Shown here: one piece after another, positions 44,092 to 53,240 of the stretch
Layout: every line of letters begins with the position of its first letter
Numbering within the stretch: the stretch's first letter is position 1
Assembly: GCF_007896895.1 (NCBI RefSeq)
Contig: NZ_VOGW01000161.1
Coordinates: 1-64,000, forward strand
Length of the DNA stretch: 64,000 nucleotides
Source: Streptomyces misionensis
GTDB lineage: Bacteria; Actinomycetota; Actinomycetes; Streptomycetales; Streptomycetaceae
Direction: 5' to 3'
Made by a program: the position numbers and the translations under genes
Notes under the pieces: model-generated
The model's database searches: none
What the model was told of the DNA's origin: nothing
What the model saw: only the letters and a program-made list of their open reading frames with translations

Positions 44092-45018
44092 TCACAGCAG
44101 CCCGGCGCAGGCGAGGAACTTGGCGACCTTCTCCGTCTCCTCGCCGGACAGCGGCACCTGCGGCTCGGCCGTGACCGGACAGTCGATCACGCCCCGCAGG
44201 TGCAGGGCCGCCTTGAACGCGCCGAGCGCCGAGGAACCGGCGCCCATCCGCGCCGGATCACCGACCGCCGTCAGCCCGAACAGGGCGCACAGCCGCTCCT
44301 GTTCGGCCCGCGCCCCCTCCCAGTCGCCCGCCCGGCACTGCCGGTACAGCCGTACGTACCCGTGCGGATCGACATTGGCGAGCCCCGGCACCGCCCCGTC
44401 CGCGCCCAGCGCCAGCGCGGCGTCGGCGATCAGCTCCGAGCCGGTCAGCACGCCGAAGCCGGGGTGGGCGCGGGCACCGGTGACCAGCTCCCGGAAGGCC
44501 GCCAGGTCCCCGCTGGAGTCCTTGATCCCGGCCAGCACCCCGTCCCCGGCGAGGCCGAGGACCAGCTCGGCCGGGAGCTTGGTGTGCACGGCGACCGGGA
44601 TGTCGTAGGCGATCACCGGCACCGGGCTCAGGGCCGCGATCCGCCGGTAGTGGTGCACGATCTCCGAGGGGTGGGTGCGGGCGTAAAACGGCGCGGTGAC
44701 CACCACCGCGTCGGCTCCGGCCGCCGTGACCGCCCGGACGTGGTCGAGGACCCGGGGGGTGGTCATGTCGATGGCCCCGGCCAGCACCGGCAGCTGCCCG
44801 CCCAGGTGCCCGGCGACCGTCTCCACCACCCGCCGCCGCTGCGCGTCCGTGAGGAAGGCCGCCTCCGATGTCGAGCCGAGCACGAACAGCCCGTGCACTC
44901 CCGCCCCCACCAGATGGTCCACCAGCCGCAGCAGCGAGGGCGCGTCCACCTCGCGCTCGGGCGTCAGGGGCGTGCAGACGGGCGGGACGACTCCGGTGAG
45001 CGGCGCGGGGAAGGTCAT
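44092..45018 (-). CDS. DHDPS/NanA family lyase
   Basis: The 308-residue TIM-barrel enzyme is a class I aldolase of the dihydrodipicolinate synthase/N-acetylneuraminate lyase family. The Schiff-base Lys is in LAGIKDSSGD and the active-site Tyr in VIAYDIPVAVHTK. The DHDPS carboxylate-binding Arg after the Tyr is absent, arguing against lysine synthesis, and GSTSEAAFLTDAQRR resembles neuraminate or 2-keto-sugar aldolases. The neighbouring sialidase favours a sialic acid or other 2-keto-sugar acid substrate, but this is inference. The ATG at 45018 is preferred over the extension to 45114. Confidence 0.82.
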   Translation of the reverse strand: MTFPAPLTGVVPPVCTPLTPEREVDAPSLLRLVDHLVGAGVHGLFVLGSTSEAAFLTDAQRRRVVETVAGHLGGQLPVLAGAIDMTTPRVLDHVRAVTAAGADAVVVTAPFYARTHPSEIVHHYRRIAALSPVPVIAYDIPVAVHTKLPAELVLGLAGDGVLAGIKDSSGDLAAFRELVTGARAHPGFGVLTGSELIADAALALGADGAVPGLANVDPHGYVRLYRQCRAGDWEGARAEQERLCALFGLTAVGDPARMGAGSSALGAFKAALHLRGVIDCPVTAEPQVPLSGEETEKVAKFLACAGLL

Positions 45019-45152
45019 CGACGGCTCCTGCGGGGTGGGTCGGGGTCGGGGGTCCTCGTGTCCAGGATGGTGACAGCGGCGGCGGTGTGCCGGGTGCGAC
45101 GCGGCCGACCGCACGGGACGGGCTCGTCAACCCACCCCTCTCCCGCCCCCTG

Positions 45153-45198
45153 GCCAACGCGCGTAGAAGCGAGCATCATTGGCAGGCGCCAACGCGCG
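45153..45198. repeat. Direct repeat GCCAACGCGCG x2
   Basis: GCCAACGCGCG occurs exactly at 45153-45163 and 45188-45198, with 35 bp between start points (3.3 helical turns). It is in the gap upstream of the cysteine-rich gene and could be a regulator site. Confidence 0.45.
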
Positions 45199-45245
45199 AT
45201 CCCCGCACCGTTTCGTTCGTCGTTTTGTCATGTGCGTGTCATGTC

Positions 45246-45265
45246 GCACCACGCGTCCGTGGTGC
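45246..45265 (+). promoter_or_regulatory. Perfect 8-bp hairpin in leader of cysteine-rich gene
   Basis: GCACCACG (45246-45253), loop CGTC, CGTGGTGC (45258-45265) form a perfect stem, 33 nt upstream of the ATG at 45299 and 20 nt upstream of its AAGGGA ribosome-binding region. It could be an mRNA stability or regulatory element, or a protein-binding palindrome. Confidence 0.5.
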
Positions 45266-45298
45266 CTGCGATCTCCCCGTCGACGAAGGGACACAGCA

Positions 45299-45721
45299 AT
45301 GGCTTGCGGATCCACCAGTCTTTGGGCAGGAGAGACCTCCTGGTTCTGCTGCGGCAGTTCCTGGGGCCCCTGCGGCAGCACCGGAACCGGCGCCTGCGGC
45401 ACCTGCCAGTCCGGCAAGAACATGGCCGCCTGGCCCAATCTCTCGGCGGCCTGCTGGAGCGTCACCAACCCGGCGGCCTGCGGCGAGAACATGCCCAGAC
45501 GCGGCTGCGGTTCGGTCGTCAACGTCAAGCACCAGTGCTCCGGCGCCACGGTCTGCGTCACCCTCGCCGACTGCGGCCCCAACACCCAGATGTGGTGCAG
45601 CGAGCAGACCTGCTGCAACGGCGCCTGCCGCACCCACCGGGTCCTCGACCTGACCCCCGCCGCCTACTCCGCCATCGGCAGCCTCAGTTCCGGCCTGCTT
45701 CCCGTCTACATCTACGAGTGA
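45299..45721 (+). CDS. Cysteine-rich double-psi-barrel-like protein (140 aa, 16 Cys, no signal peptide)
   Basis: The 140-residue protein (start MACGSTSLWAGETSWFCCGS) has 16 Cys and 6 Trp. The N-terminal half is Cys/Gly/Trp-rich (GPCGSTGTGACGTCQSG). The C-terminal half looks like a double-psi beta barrel of the RlpA/expansin type: a CGSVV strand, VTLADCGP, then VLDLTPAAYSAIGSLSSGLL and PVYIY. No signal peptide is visible, although 16 Cys are hard to keep reduced or oxidised correctly in the cytoplasm. The next gene encodes a Tat-exported protein and the one after a MauE-like redox membrane protein, so export together with the Tat partner is a reasonable idea. AAGGGA precedes the ATG at 45299. 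Methylamine dehydrogenase light chains are also Cys/Trp-dense and MauE-dependent, but the C-terminal part here differs. Confidence 0.7.
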   Translation: MACGSTSLWAGETSWFCCGSSWGPCGSTGTGACGTCQSGKNMAAWPNLSAACWSVTNPAACGENMPRRGCGSVVNVKHQCSGATVCVTLADCGPNTQMWCSEQTCCNGACRTHRVLDLTPAAYSAIGSLSSGLLPVYIYE

Positions 45722-45735
45722 GGAGGAACCCCGTC

Positions 45736-46344
45736 ATGAGCGAACGCAACGGACTCGGCCGGCGCCGTCTGCTGACCAGCGCGGCACTCGGCGGTGCCAC
45801 CATCGTGGGCGCCTCCGCGCTCGGCGGCCTGGACGCGGACGCCGCCTTCGCCGCACCGATGCCCTCCCTCGACCCGGCGGTCTCCACCTCGGTGTTCGTC
45901 GACGGCCGCGTCGGCCAGATCAGACGCGGCGTCCTCGACGTCGTCGAGGCGGACGGCACGCACAAGCTGATCCAGCTCACCAACGCGACCAGCATCTGGA
46001 AGCTGGAAACCGTCACCGCCGAGGCCGTCGAGGTCGGCGACGGCCTGTACGCGCGCGGTGTGCAGATGCCCGACGGCAGCGTGGCCGCCGACGCGGTCTG
46101 GGTGAACATCGTCAACCTCTACGTCACCATCCGCGGCATCGAACGCTCCCGGCTGCACCTGAGCCACGGCCGCAACGCCATGGTCGGCAACATCGTGGAG
46201 AAGAAGACCACCGCCTCCTTCCGGGGCGGCGCCCTCACCTCCAACCTCTCCCAGCTGCGGATCGGGCACCACGCCCAGGTGCTCGGCGCCTGGCGGCCCG
46301 CCGACGACAGCGTGGACATCGCCCGTATCAGCGTCGGGCACTGA
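45736..46344 (+). CDS. Tat-exported protein with two DUF5666-like OB-type repeats
   Basis: The 202-residue protein carries a twin-arginine signal (GRRRLLTSAALGGATIVGAS, cleavage near AFA-AP). The mature part has two related beta-rich units: RVGQIRRGVLDVVEADGTHK to AADAVWVN, then RGIERSRLHLSHG to IARISVG, resembling DUF5666-like OB folds. The start is set by AGGAGGA immediately after the preceding stop, so the gene is translationally coupled to the cysteine-rich gene. No catalytic residues are recognisable. It may act as carrier or partner for the cysteine-rich protein. Confidence 0.75.
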   Translation: MSERNGLGRRRLLTSAALGGATIVGASALGGLDADAAFAAPMPSLDPAVSTSVFVDGRVGQIRRGVLDVVEADGTHKLIQLTNATSIWKLETVTAEAVEVGDGLYARGVQMPDGSVAADAVWVNIVNLYVTIRGIERSRLHLSHGRNAMVGNIVEKKTTASFRGGALTSNLSQLRIGHHAQVLGAWRPADDSVDIARISVGH

Positions 46345-46360
46345 GACAGGGGGTACGGAA

Positions 46361-47242
46361 GTGAGCGCATCGCTCGCCATGAACCTCGCCCCGCTGCTGC
46401 TGGGCGTCCTGCTCGCCGGCACCGGGGCGGCCAAGGCGTTCGGCCGGCAGGTCGCGGGGCAGGCGGCCGGCACCGTGCTGGTCCGCGTCCTGAACGACGG
46501 CCGTCGTGCCACGCTCGTCCTGCGGGCCACCGGAGTGCTCGAACTCGCCGTCGCCGGGGGCCTGTTGGCAGCCCCGACCACCCCGGTACCCGGCGTCGCC
46601 GCCCTGGTCCTGGGCGTCGGCTTCCTCGGTTACCTCGGGTACGCCCGGGTCACCGCCCCGCAGTCGTCCTGCGGGTGCACCGCCCGCGGCAACGGCCCGA
46701 TCACCTGGCGGGCCTTCGTCCGCGCGGGGCTGGTCGCGGTGGGCGGTGCCACGGCGGCCGGGGCCCGAACGGCCTGGTGGGGCCAGGTGGTCCGGGACCC
46801 GGTGGCGTCGGTGCTCCTCCTCGCCGCCGTCACCGCCGTCCTCGTCGCGGTCTCCAGCGACCTCGACCACCTCTGGCTGGTCCCGCTGCGCCGGACGCGG
46901 CTGAAGGTCTTCGGGCACCCGCTCGTGCCGGGCCGGGACGACGAGGTACCGGTGGCCGCCTCCGTCGAACTGCTGGAGCGCTCGCTGGCCTGGGTGGCCG
47001 CCGCCCCCGTCGTCCGCTCCGGGCTGATCGACCACTGGGAGTCCGACGGCTGGCGCTTCCTCCAGTACGCGGGCGTCCACGACCCGGAGGGGGCGGCGCG
47101 TCCGGTCACCGTGCTGTTCGCGGTGGACCCGCGCCAGACCAGGGACACCACCGACAACCCGGCGATCCGCGTCACCCTGATCGACGACCGGACCGACGAA
47201 CCGGTGGCGGCCGACCTGCTCGGCGCCCTGCCCACGGGCTGA
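46361..47242 (+). CDS. MauE/DoxX family redox-associated membrane protein
   Basis: The 293-residue protein has about four to five membrane segments in its first 160 residues (APLLLGVLLAGTGAAKAF; ELAVAGGLLAA; VAALVLGVGFLGYLGY; FVRAGLVAVGG; VASVLLLAAVTAVLVAV) with a periplasmic SSCGCTARGNGPITWR motif, the CGC of MauE-like proteins. In methylotrophs MauE serves the disulfide maturation of methylamine dehydrogenase light chain. The last 130 residues form a hydrophilic domain not in MauE. The gene follows the Tat gene by 16 nt, making it the third member of the cassette. The CGC pair may provide oxidising or isomerising equivalents. Confidence 0.8.
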   Translation: MSASLAMNLAPLLLGVLLAGTGAAKAFGRQVAGQAAGTVLVRVLNDGRRATLVLRATGVLELAVAGGLLAAPTTPVPGVAALVLGVGFLGYLGYARVTAPQSSCGCTARGNGPITWRAFVRAGLVAVGGATAAGARTAWWGQVVRDPVASVLLLAAVTAVLVAVSSDLDHLWLVPLRRTRLKVFGHPLVPGRDDEVPVAASVELLERSLAWVAAAPVVRSGLIDHWESDGWRFLQYAGVHDPEGAARPVTVLFAVDPRQTRDTTDNPAIRVTLIDDRTDEPVAADLLGALPTG

Positions 47243-47272
47243 GCCGCGAGGCGCCGTCGGGCGCGACCGCAC

Positions 47273-47308
47273 GGGCCGCCCGCCTCCGACGCCGGAAGCG
47301 GGCGGCCC
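47273..47308. terminator. Bidirectional hairpin after MauE-like gene
   Basis: GGGCCGCCCGC (47273-47283) pairs perfectly with GCGGGCGGCCC (47298-47308), between the convergent MauE-like and TetR genes. Confidence 0.65.
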
Positions 47309-47315
47309 CCGCGGG

Positions 47316-47999
47316 TCAGTGGGGCAGGCCGATGTACTGGCCCATGGCCGTCGCCGCGTGCGTGAAGAAGGCGGCCGGGTCCGCGGCCACGCCCGCGATG
47401 TGGCCGTTGACCTCGAAGCCGACCATGCCGTGCAGCTGGGTCCAGATGATCAGCATGCGGGTGATGACGGGGGTGGGCAGGCCGCTCAGCATGCCCTGGG
47501 ACAGCGGCTCGATCGTGCGGGCCATGCCCTCGGACAGCTCCGGCATGGGCACGTGGTCCACCGCGAGCCGTCCGGCCGCGAGCGCCTCGCGCACCAGGCC
47601 GAGCAGGACGAGCACGGTACGGGCGCCCGCGACCATCGTCTCCGGCGGGGCGTCGTAGCCGGGCACGGGCCGGCCCCAGATCAGCACGTACTCCTCCGGG
47701 TGGGCGAGCGCCCACGCGCGTACGCCCTCGCACGTGGCGACCCAGCGGCCCAGCAGGTCGGCGCCCGCCTTCTCCGCCTCGGCCGCGGCCCGCTCCGCGC
47801 TGTCGCCCATGGCGTTGTAGGCGGCCAGGACGAGATCGGTCAGCAGGCTGTCCCGGTCGGGGAAGCGCTCGGTTATCGACGCCGGGTCGAGCCCGGCGTC
47901 CCGGGCCAGTCCGCTCGGGTCGAGATCGACCTGGTGACGAGCCGCCAGGCGACGGCCCGCCTCGGTCTTCAGGAGGTCGTGAGCATCGGAAGTCGTCAT
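47316..47999 (-). CDS. TetR/AcrR family regulator (TetR_C_13/WHG type)
   Basis: The 227-residue protein has an N-terminal helix-turn-helix (GLARDAGLDPASITERFPDRDSLL) and a C-terminal domain with the WVATCEGVRAWALAHPEEYVLIWG signature of the WHG group, split here as WVATCEGVRAW and ALAHPEEYVLIWG. The degenerate recognition helix spacing (QVDLDPSGLARDAGLDPAS) makes the first helix weaker than usual. It is divergent from nothing nearby: its start at 47999 lies 124 bp from the ADH stop, which is the next gene on the same strand. The target is unknown. Confidence 0.8.
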   Translation of the reverse strand: MTTSDAHDLLKTEAGRRLAARHQVDLDPSGLARDAGLDPASITERFPDRDSLLTDLVLAAYNAMGDSAERAAAEAEKAGADLLGRWVATCEGVRAWALAHPEEYVLIWGRPVPGYDAPPETMVAGARTVLVLLGLVREALAAGRLAVDHVPMPELSEGMARTIEPLSQGMLSGLPTPVITRMLIIWTQLHGMVGFEVNGHIAGVAADPAAFFTHAATAMGQYIGLPH

Positions 48000-48122
48000 G
48001 ATCCCGACCCTGCCAGAGGTCTTCGGGCGCGTCGATTACGTCCGGGGTAATGCGGCGCGAATGCGCCCAGTTCTGGCCGGTGCCGGGACCAGCGGGCGGT
48101 GGCCGGCGGCGAGGGCGGATGG

Positions 48123-49151
48123 TCAGGGACGGATGAGGGCCTTGAGGACCTGGCGGTCGGCCATGGCCCGGTAGGCGTCCGGGGTCTGGTCGAGGGGGAA
48201 GGCCCGGTCGAAGACGCGGCCGGGGGTGATGGTGCCGTCCAGGACGTCGGCGAGCAGTTCCGGGATGTAGGCGCGGGCGGGGCAGGCGCCGCCGGTCAGG
48301 GTGAGGTTGCGCAGGAACTGCGCCGGGCCGATCGGACCCTGCTCGTACTGGGGGACGCCCAGGCGGCTGATGGTGCCGCCGTCCAGGACCGCGCCGAGCG
48401 CGGTGTCGAGGGCCTGGCGGGTGCCGACGGCCTCGATGACCTTGTCCACGCCGCCGGTCAGCTCGCGGATGCGGGCGATGCCCTCCTCGCCGCGCTCGGC
48501 GACCACGTCCGTGGCGCCGAACTCGCGGCCCAGACCGGTGCGGGCCTCGTGACGGCCGGCGAGCACGATCCGCTCGGCGCCGAGCCGCTCGGCGGCGATG
48601 ACCGCGCACAGGCCGACCGCGCCGTCCCCGAGGACCAGGACCGTGTCGCCGGTGCCGACGCCGGCGGTGACGGCGCCGTGGTGGCCGGTGGCCATCACGT
48701 CGGAGAGGGCCAGCAGCGACGGCAGCAGCGCGGAGTCGGCGGCCACCGGCAGCTTCACCAAGGTGCCGTCCGCGTGAGGGACGCGAACGGCTTCGCCCTG
48801 GCCGCCGTCGACACCGTCGAAGCCGTACCGCCCGCCGTCGCGGCACGAGAAGTGCAGGCCCTTGGCGCAGTAGTCGCAGGTGTTGTCGCTGTAGGTGAAC
48901 GGGGCGACGACCAGATCACCGGCCTTCAGGCCGGTCACGTCCGCGCCGGTCTCCTCGACGACGCCGAGGAACTCGTGGCCCATGGGGCGACCGGTGTCGA
49001 TTACGGGCATGGACGCGTAGGGCCACAGGTCGCTGCCGCACACGCACGCGGCCAGCGTGCGCACCACCGCGTCGGTGGGCCGGGCGATCTTCGGATCGGG
49101 CCGGTTCTCGACGCGGACGTCGCCGGCTCCGTACATCACTGCTGCGCGCAT
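48123..49151 (-). CDS. Zinc-dependent alcohol dehydrogenase-like (MDR) protein
   Basis: The 342-residue medium-chain dehydrogenase has catalytic-zinc ligands in CGSDLWPY and GHEFLGVVEE, structural-zinc cysteines in NTCDYCAKGLHFSC (three of four visible), and the nucleotide-binding GDGAVGLCAVIAAERLG. Family members act on alcohols or aldehydes with NAD(P). The ATG at 49151 is chosen because homology starts at MRAAVMYGAGD. The aldo/keto reductase gene is the next gene on the same strand, 49 bp upstream of it, so the two are probably an operon controlled by the divergent XRE regulator at 50396. Confidence 0.88.
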   Translation of the reverse strand: MRAAVMYGAGDVRVENRPDPKIARPTDAVVRTLAACVCGSDLWPYASMPVIDTGRPMGHEFLGVVEETGADVTGLKAGDLVVAPFTYSDNTCDYCAKGLHFSCRDGGRYGFDGVDGGQGEAVRVPHADGTLVKLPVAADSALLPSLLALSDVMATGHHGAVTAGVGTGDTVLVLGDGAVGLCAVIAAERLGAERIVLAGRHEARTGLGREFGATDVVAERGEEGIARIRELTGGVDKVIEAVGTRQALDTALGAVLDGGTISRLGVPQYEQGPIGPAQFLRNLTLTGGACPARAYIPELLADVLDGTITPGRVFDRAFPLDQTPDAYRAMADRQVLKALIRP

Positions 49152-49153
49152 GA

Positions 49154-51307
<2,154 letters not shown>

Positions 51308-51520
51308 TCAGGGCCGGGAGCTCGTCTCTCCGACGGCGCCGATGAAGCGCGTCCACGCCGCCGGACCGATGAGCAGCACCGGCCCGGCGGCCAGCTTGCT
51401 GTCGCGGACGGGGACGATGTCGGGGACTCCGTCGGCGACCTCGACGCATTCATTCGAGCTGTCACCGCTGCTGTAGCTGCTCTTGCGCCAGCGGGCGTTC
51501 GTCAAGTCGTGGTCGTGCAT
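51308..51520 (-). CDS. DUF397 protein (copy 1)
   Basis: A 70-residue acidic protein with the DUF397 motifs RWRKSSYSSGDSSNECVEVA and PVRDSKLAAGPVLLIGPAAW. DUF397 proteins are small partners of XRE regulators in Streptomyces (Scr2/WhiJ-type systems) and influence their activity. It begins 28 bp after the second copy, both on the same strand as the XRE gene at 51743, and forms the end of that gene set. Confidence 0.9.
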   Translation of the reverse strand: MHDHDLTNARWRKSSYSSGDSSNECVEVADGVPDIVPVRDSKLAAGPVLLIGPAAWTRFIGAVGETSSRP

Positions 51521-51655
51521 GGTCTGGAGACCTCCGTCGCCGACGCGATCAGGACTGGGAGTTCATGGCTCCGATGGTGTCGATGAAGTGCGTCCACGCG
51601 TCCGGGCCGATGAGCAGCACCGGCCCGGCGGCCAGCTTGCTGTCGCGGACGGGGA
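51366..51655 (-). repeat. 49-bp identical block in the two DUF397 genes
   Basis: Bases 51366-51414 and 51607-51655 are identical over 49 bp (encoding PVRDSKLAAGPVLLIG), offset 241 bp, with high similarity outside. This indicates recent tandem duplication or gene conversion between the two DUF397 genes. Confidence 0.9.
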
Positions 51656-51761
51656 TGACACCGGGGACTCCGTCGGCGACTTCGACACAATCCTCGCTGG
51701 CGTCGCCGGTGCTGTAGGTGCTCTTGCGCCAATGTGCTTTGGTCAGCTCGTACTCACGCAT
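51549..51761 (-). CDS. DUF397 protein (copy 2)
   Basis: A 70-residue paralogue of the preceding gene (MREYELTKAHWRKSTYSTGD; PVRDSKLAAGPVLLIGPDAW). Its start codon lies inside the 3' end of the XRE gene (19-bp overlap), so it is coupled to it. Two DUF397 genes in tandem behind one XRE gene is a common Streptomyces arrangement, where each partner may tune the regulator differently. Confidence 0.88.
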   Translation of the reverse strand: MREYELTKAHWRKSTYSTGDASEDCVEVADGVPGVIPVRDSKLAAGPVLLIGPDAWTHFIDTIGAMNSQS

Positions 51762-52576
51762 CGTCTGTAATCCTCCGCCGCCGACTCGATCAGGGCCAGG
51801 GACGCCTCCGGTGACAGCGCGGCGGCCCTGATGTGATCGTAAGACGCCCAGGTCCGCCTAACCAGCGTCGGATCGTCCAGGAGACTTCCCGAAGCCACGC
51901 CTTCTGTATAGATAGTTGGCGGGGCGTCCTCGAAGTTCATCAGCTTCATCATCTTGCCCATGCGGGGGTGCGCCCCTGCCGCGAAGGGCAGCACCTGCAT
52001 CGCCACCTTGCGCTCCCGCATCAGAGACGCGATGTACTCCAACTGGTGTGCCATGACCGCCGGGCCGCCGACTGGGATGCGCAGGGCCGTTTCGTGGAGC
52101 ACCGCCCAATACTTCGGGCGTGTAGCGTCCTTCAGGAGCCGTGTCCGGTCCATTCGTACGTTGACCAGATCCTCGATGTACTCGTCGGTGGCGAACGGAT
52201 TGCCCGCCAGGAACACGGCTCGTGCGTACTCGGGGGTCTGGAGGAGTCCCGGGATCACCGTCGGTGCGTACTCGTAGATTTCCGTCGCGAGTCGCTCCAG
52301 CTCAACCACGTGTGCGAAGTAAGCCGCGTACGGCTGCTCCTTGATGAGCTTCTTCCACAGCCGATCGAAAAAGCCGTCGGTTTGTAGGATCTCGTCGATC
52401 CGCTGGGCCACGTCCAACTGTGGTTTCCTGATCGCCTGCTCGAACTGGCCGATGTAGCCGCCGGAGACGAATACCCGCGCTCCCAGCTCCGCCTGGGTGA
52501 GCGCCGCGTTCTCCCGCCGCCGTTTCAGTTCCGCGCCGAAGAACTCCCATGCCGCCTGCCGTGAACCGTTGGCCAT
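51743..52576 (-). CDS. Scr1-type XRE regulator with DUF5753 domain
   Basis: The 277-residue protein has an XRE helix-turn-helix (GAELKRRRENAALTQAELGA, VFVSGGYIGQFEQAIRKP) and a DUF5753-like C-terminal domain (TEIYEYAPTVIPGLLQTPEYA, WAVLHETALRIPVGG). AAAGGGGG precedes the ATG at 52576. With the two DUF397 genes downstream and short acidic genes divergent, this resembles the Scr1-Scr2 / WhiJ developmental regulator systems of Streptomyces. Such systems influence sporulation and antibiotic production; this member's target is unknown. The in-frame ORF upstream to 52930 is not coding. Confidence 0.87.
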   Translation of the reverse strand: MANGSRQAAWEFFGAELKRRRENAALTQAELGARVFVSGGYIGQFEQAIRKPQLDVAQRIDEILQTDGFFDRLWKKLIKEQPYAAYFAHVVELERLATEIYEYAPTVIPGLLQTPEYARAVFLAGNPFATDEYIEDLVNVRMDRTRLLKDATRPKYWAVLHETALRIPVGGPAVMAHQLEYIASLMRERKVAMQVLPFAAGAHPRMGKMMKLMNFEDAPPTIYTEGVASGSLLDDPTLVRRTWASYDHIRAAALSPEASLALIESAAEDYRRCVSTS

Positions 52577-52691
52577 GGCCAACCCCCTTTGACTGACTCG
52601 TACTTGTAGGGCCCGGATGGTCGCCGAGTGTAGAGCCGGAGCGTCACCATGGATGTGCGAAGCGTGAAATCCGAAAGAAAAGGGGAGCGAT

Positions 52692-52907
52692 ATGGCGAAG
52701 CATTCGGCGATGTGTGTCCAGGAGGCGGAGGACGCAGTGCAGGAATTGCGGGGCGCGCTCGCGAGCGCCGGGATTGTGTTGCCGTCGCTCGGTCTCGACC
52801 CGGTGATGCTCGCCCGGGAGTCGCCCTGCCCGCTGGTGGAACTGGGACGGTGTTCCGTGGACGTCGCACGGCGGCTCGCCGTCGTGGTCGCGGGGGTGGC
52901 GGGGTGA
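52692..52907 (+). CDS. Small conserved protein divergent from XRE-DUF397 set (71 aa)
   Basis: The 71-residue protein (MAKHSAMCVQEAEDAVQELRG) has a short helical N-terminus and a hydrophobic C-terminal end (CPLVELGRCSVDVARRL). It belongs to a small, uncharacterised family often found divergently beside Scr1-type XRE genes in Streptomyces, from memory of such neighbourhoods. GAAAAGGGGAG upstream is a good ribosome-binding site. It overlaps the next gene by 4 nt (GTGA). Confidence 0.7.
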   Translation: MAKHSAMCVQEAEDAVQELRGALASAGIVLPSLGLDPVMLARESPCPLVELGRCSVDVARRLAVVVAGVAG

Positions 52908-53122
52908 AACTGCCGCCGGTCGGGAGCCACGCCGTCGACACCGGGTCCGGACGGGTGGGGATCGTGATGGCGTACGAGGGGGCCGGCGTGTGGCTGCGGC
53001 CCTACGGGGGCGGACGGGAGTGGGAGGCCGAGGTGGGAGCCGTGCGGGCGGCCAGTCCCGCTGAGCGCATCCGGACGGAGACGGCGTACGTCAACGCCCG
53101 CAGCCGGGGCGAGGTGCCCTGA
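52904..53122 (+). CDS. Small conserved protein (72 aa), coupled to previous gene
   Basis: The 72-residue protein begins VKLPPVGSHAVDTGSGRVGI and predicts as a small beta-rich domain (MAYEGAGVWLRPYGGGREWE) with a basic helical end. The GTG at 52904 overlaps the preceding stop codon. This pair of small genes is a recurrent companion of Scr1/DUF397 regulators. No function is assigned. Confidence 0.75.
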   Translation: MKLPPVGSHAVDTGSGRVGIVMAYEGAGVWLRPYGGGREWEAEVGAVRAASPAERIRTETAYVNARSRGEVP

Positions 53123-53177
53123 TCCGCGCCCGCGCGCTCACCCCGGGGAAGAGGCGATCCGGCTCCCCGGCCCGCCG

Positions 53178-53218
53178 CGCGGGCGCCCGGCACCGCCACC
53201 GGCGGCCGGGCGCCCGCG
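53178..53218 (+). terminator. Strong hairpin between small-protein genes and recO
   Basis: Arms 53178-53191 and 53205-53218 are perfectly complementary over 14 bp (CGCGGGCGCCCGGC) around a 13-nt loop. It has no U tract. It lies 22 bp upstream of the recO start and terminates the upstream pair or shapes the recO leader. Confidence 0.6.
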
Positions 53219-53240
53219 CCCCATGGGGGAGAATGGGGGC

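Noticed and set aside
44092-45018. Dihydrodipicolinate synthase for lysine synthesis
   Set aside because: The carboxylate-binding Arg of DHDPS is missing and the neighbourhood contains a sialidase rather than lysine genes.
45299-45721. Methylamine dehydrogenase light chain
   Set aside because: The Cys and Trp density and the MauE-like neighbour are suggestive, but the C-terminal half looks like a double-psi barrel and no large-chain gene or TTQ-type Trp spacing was found.
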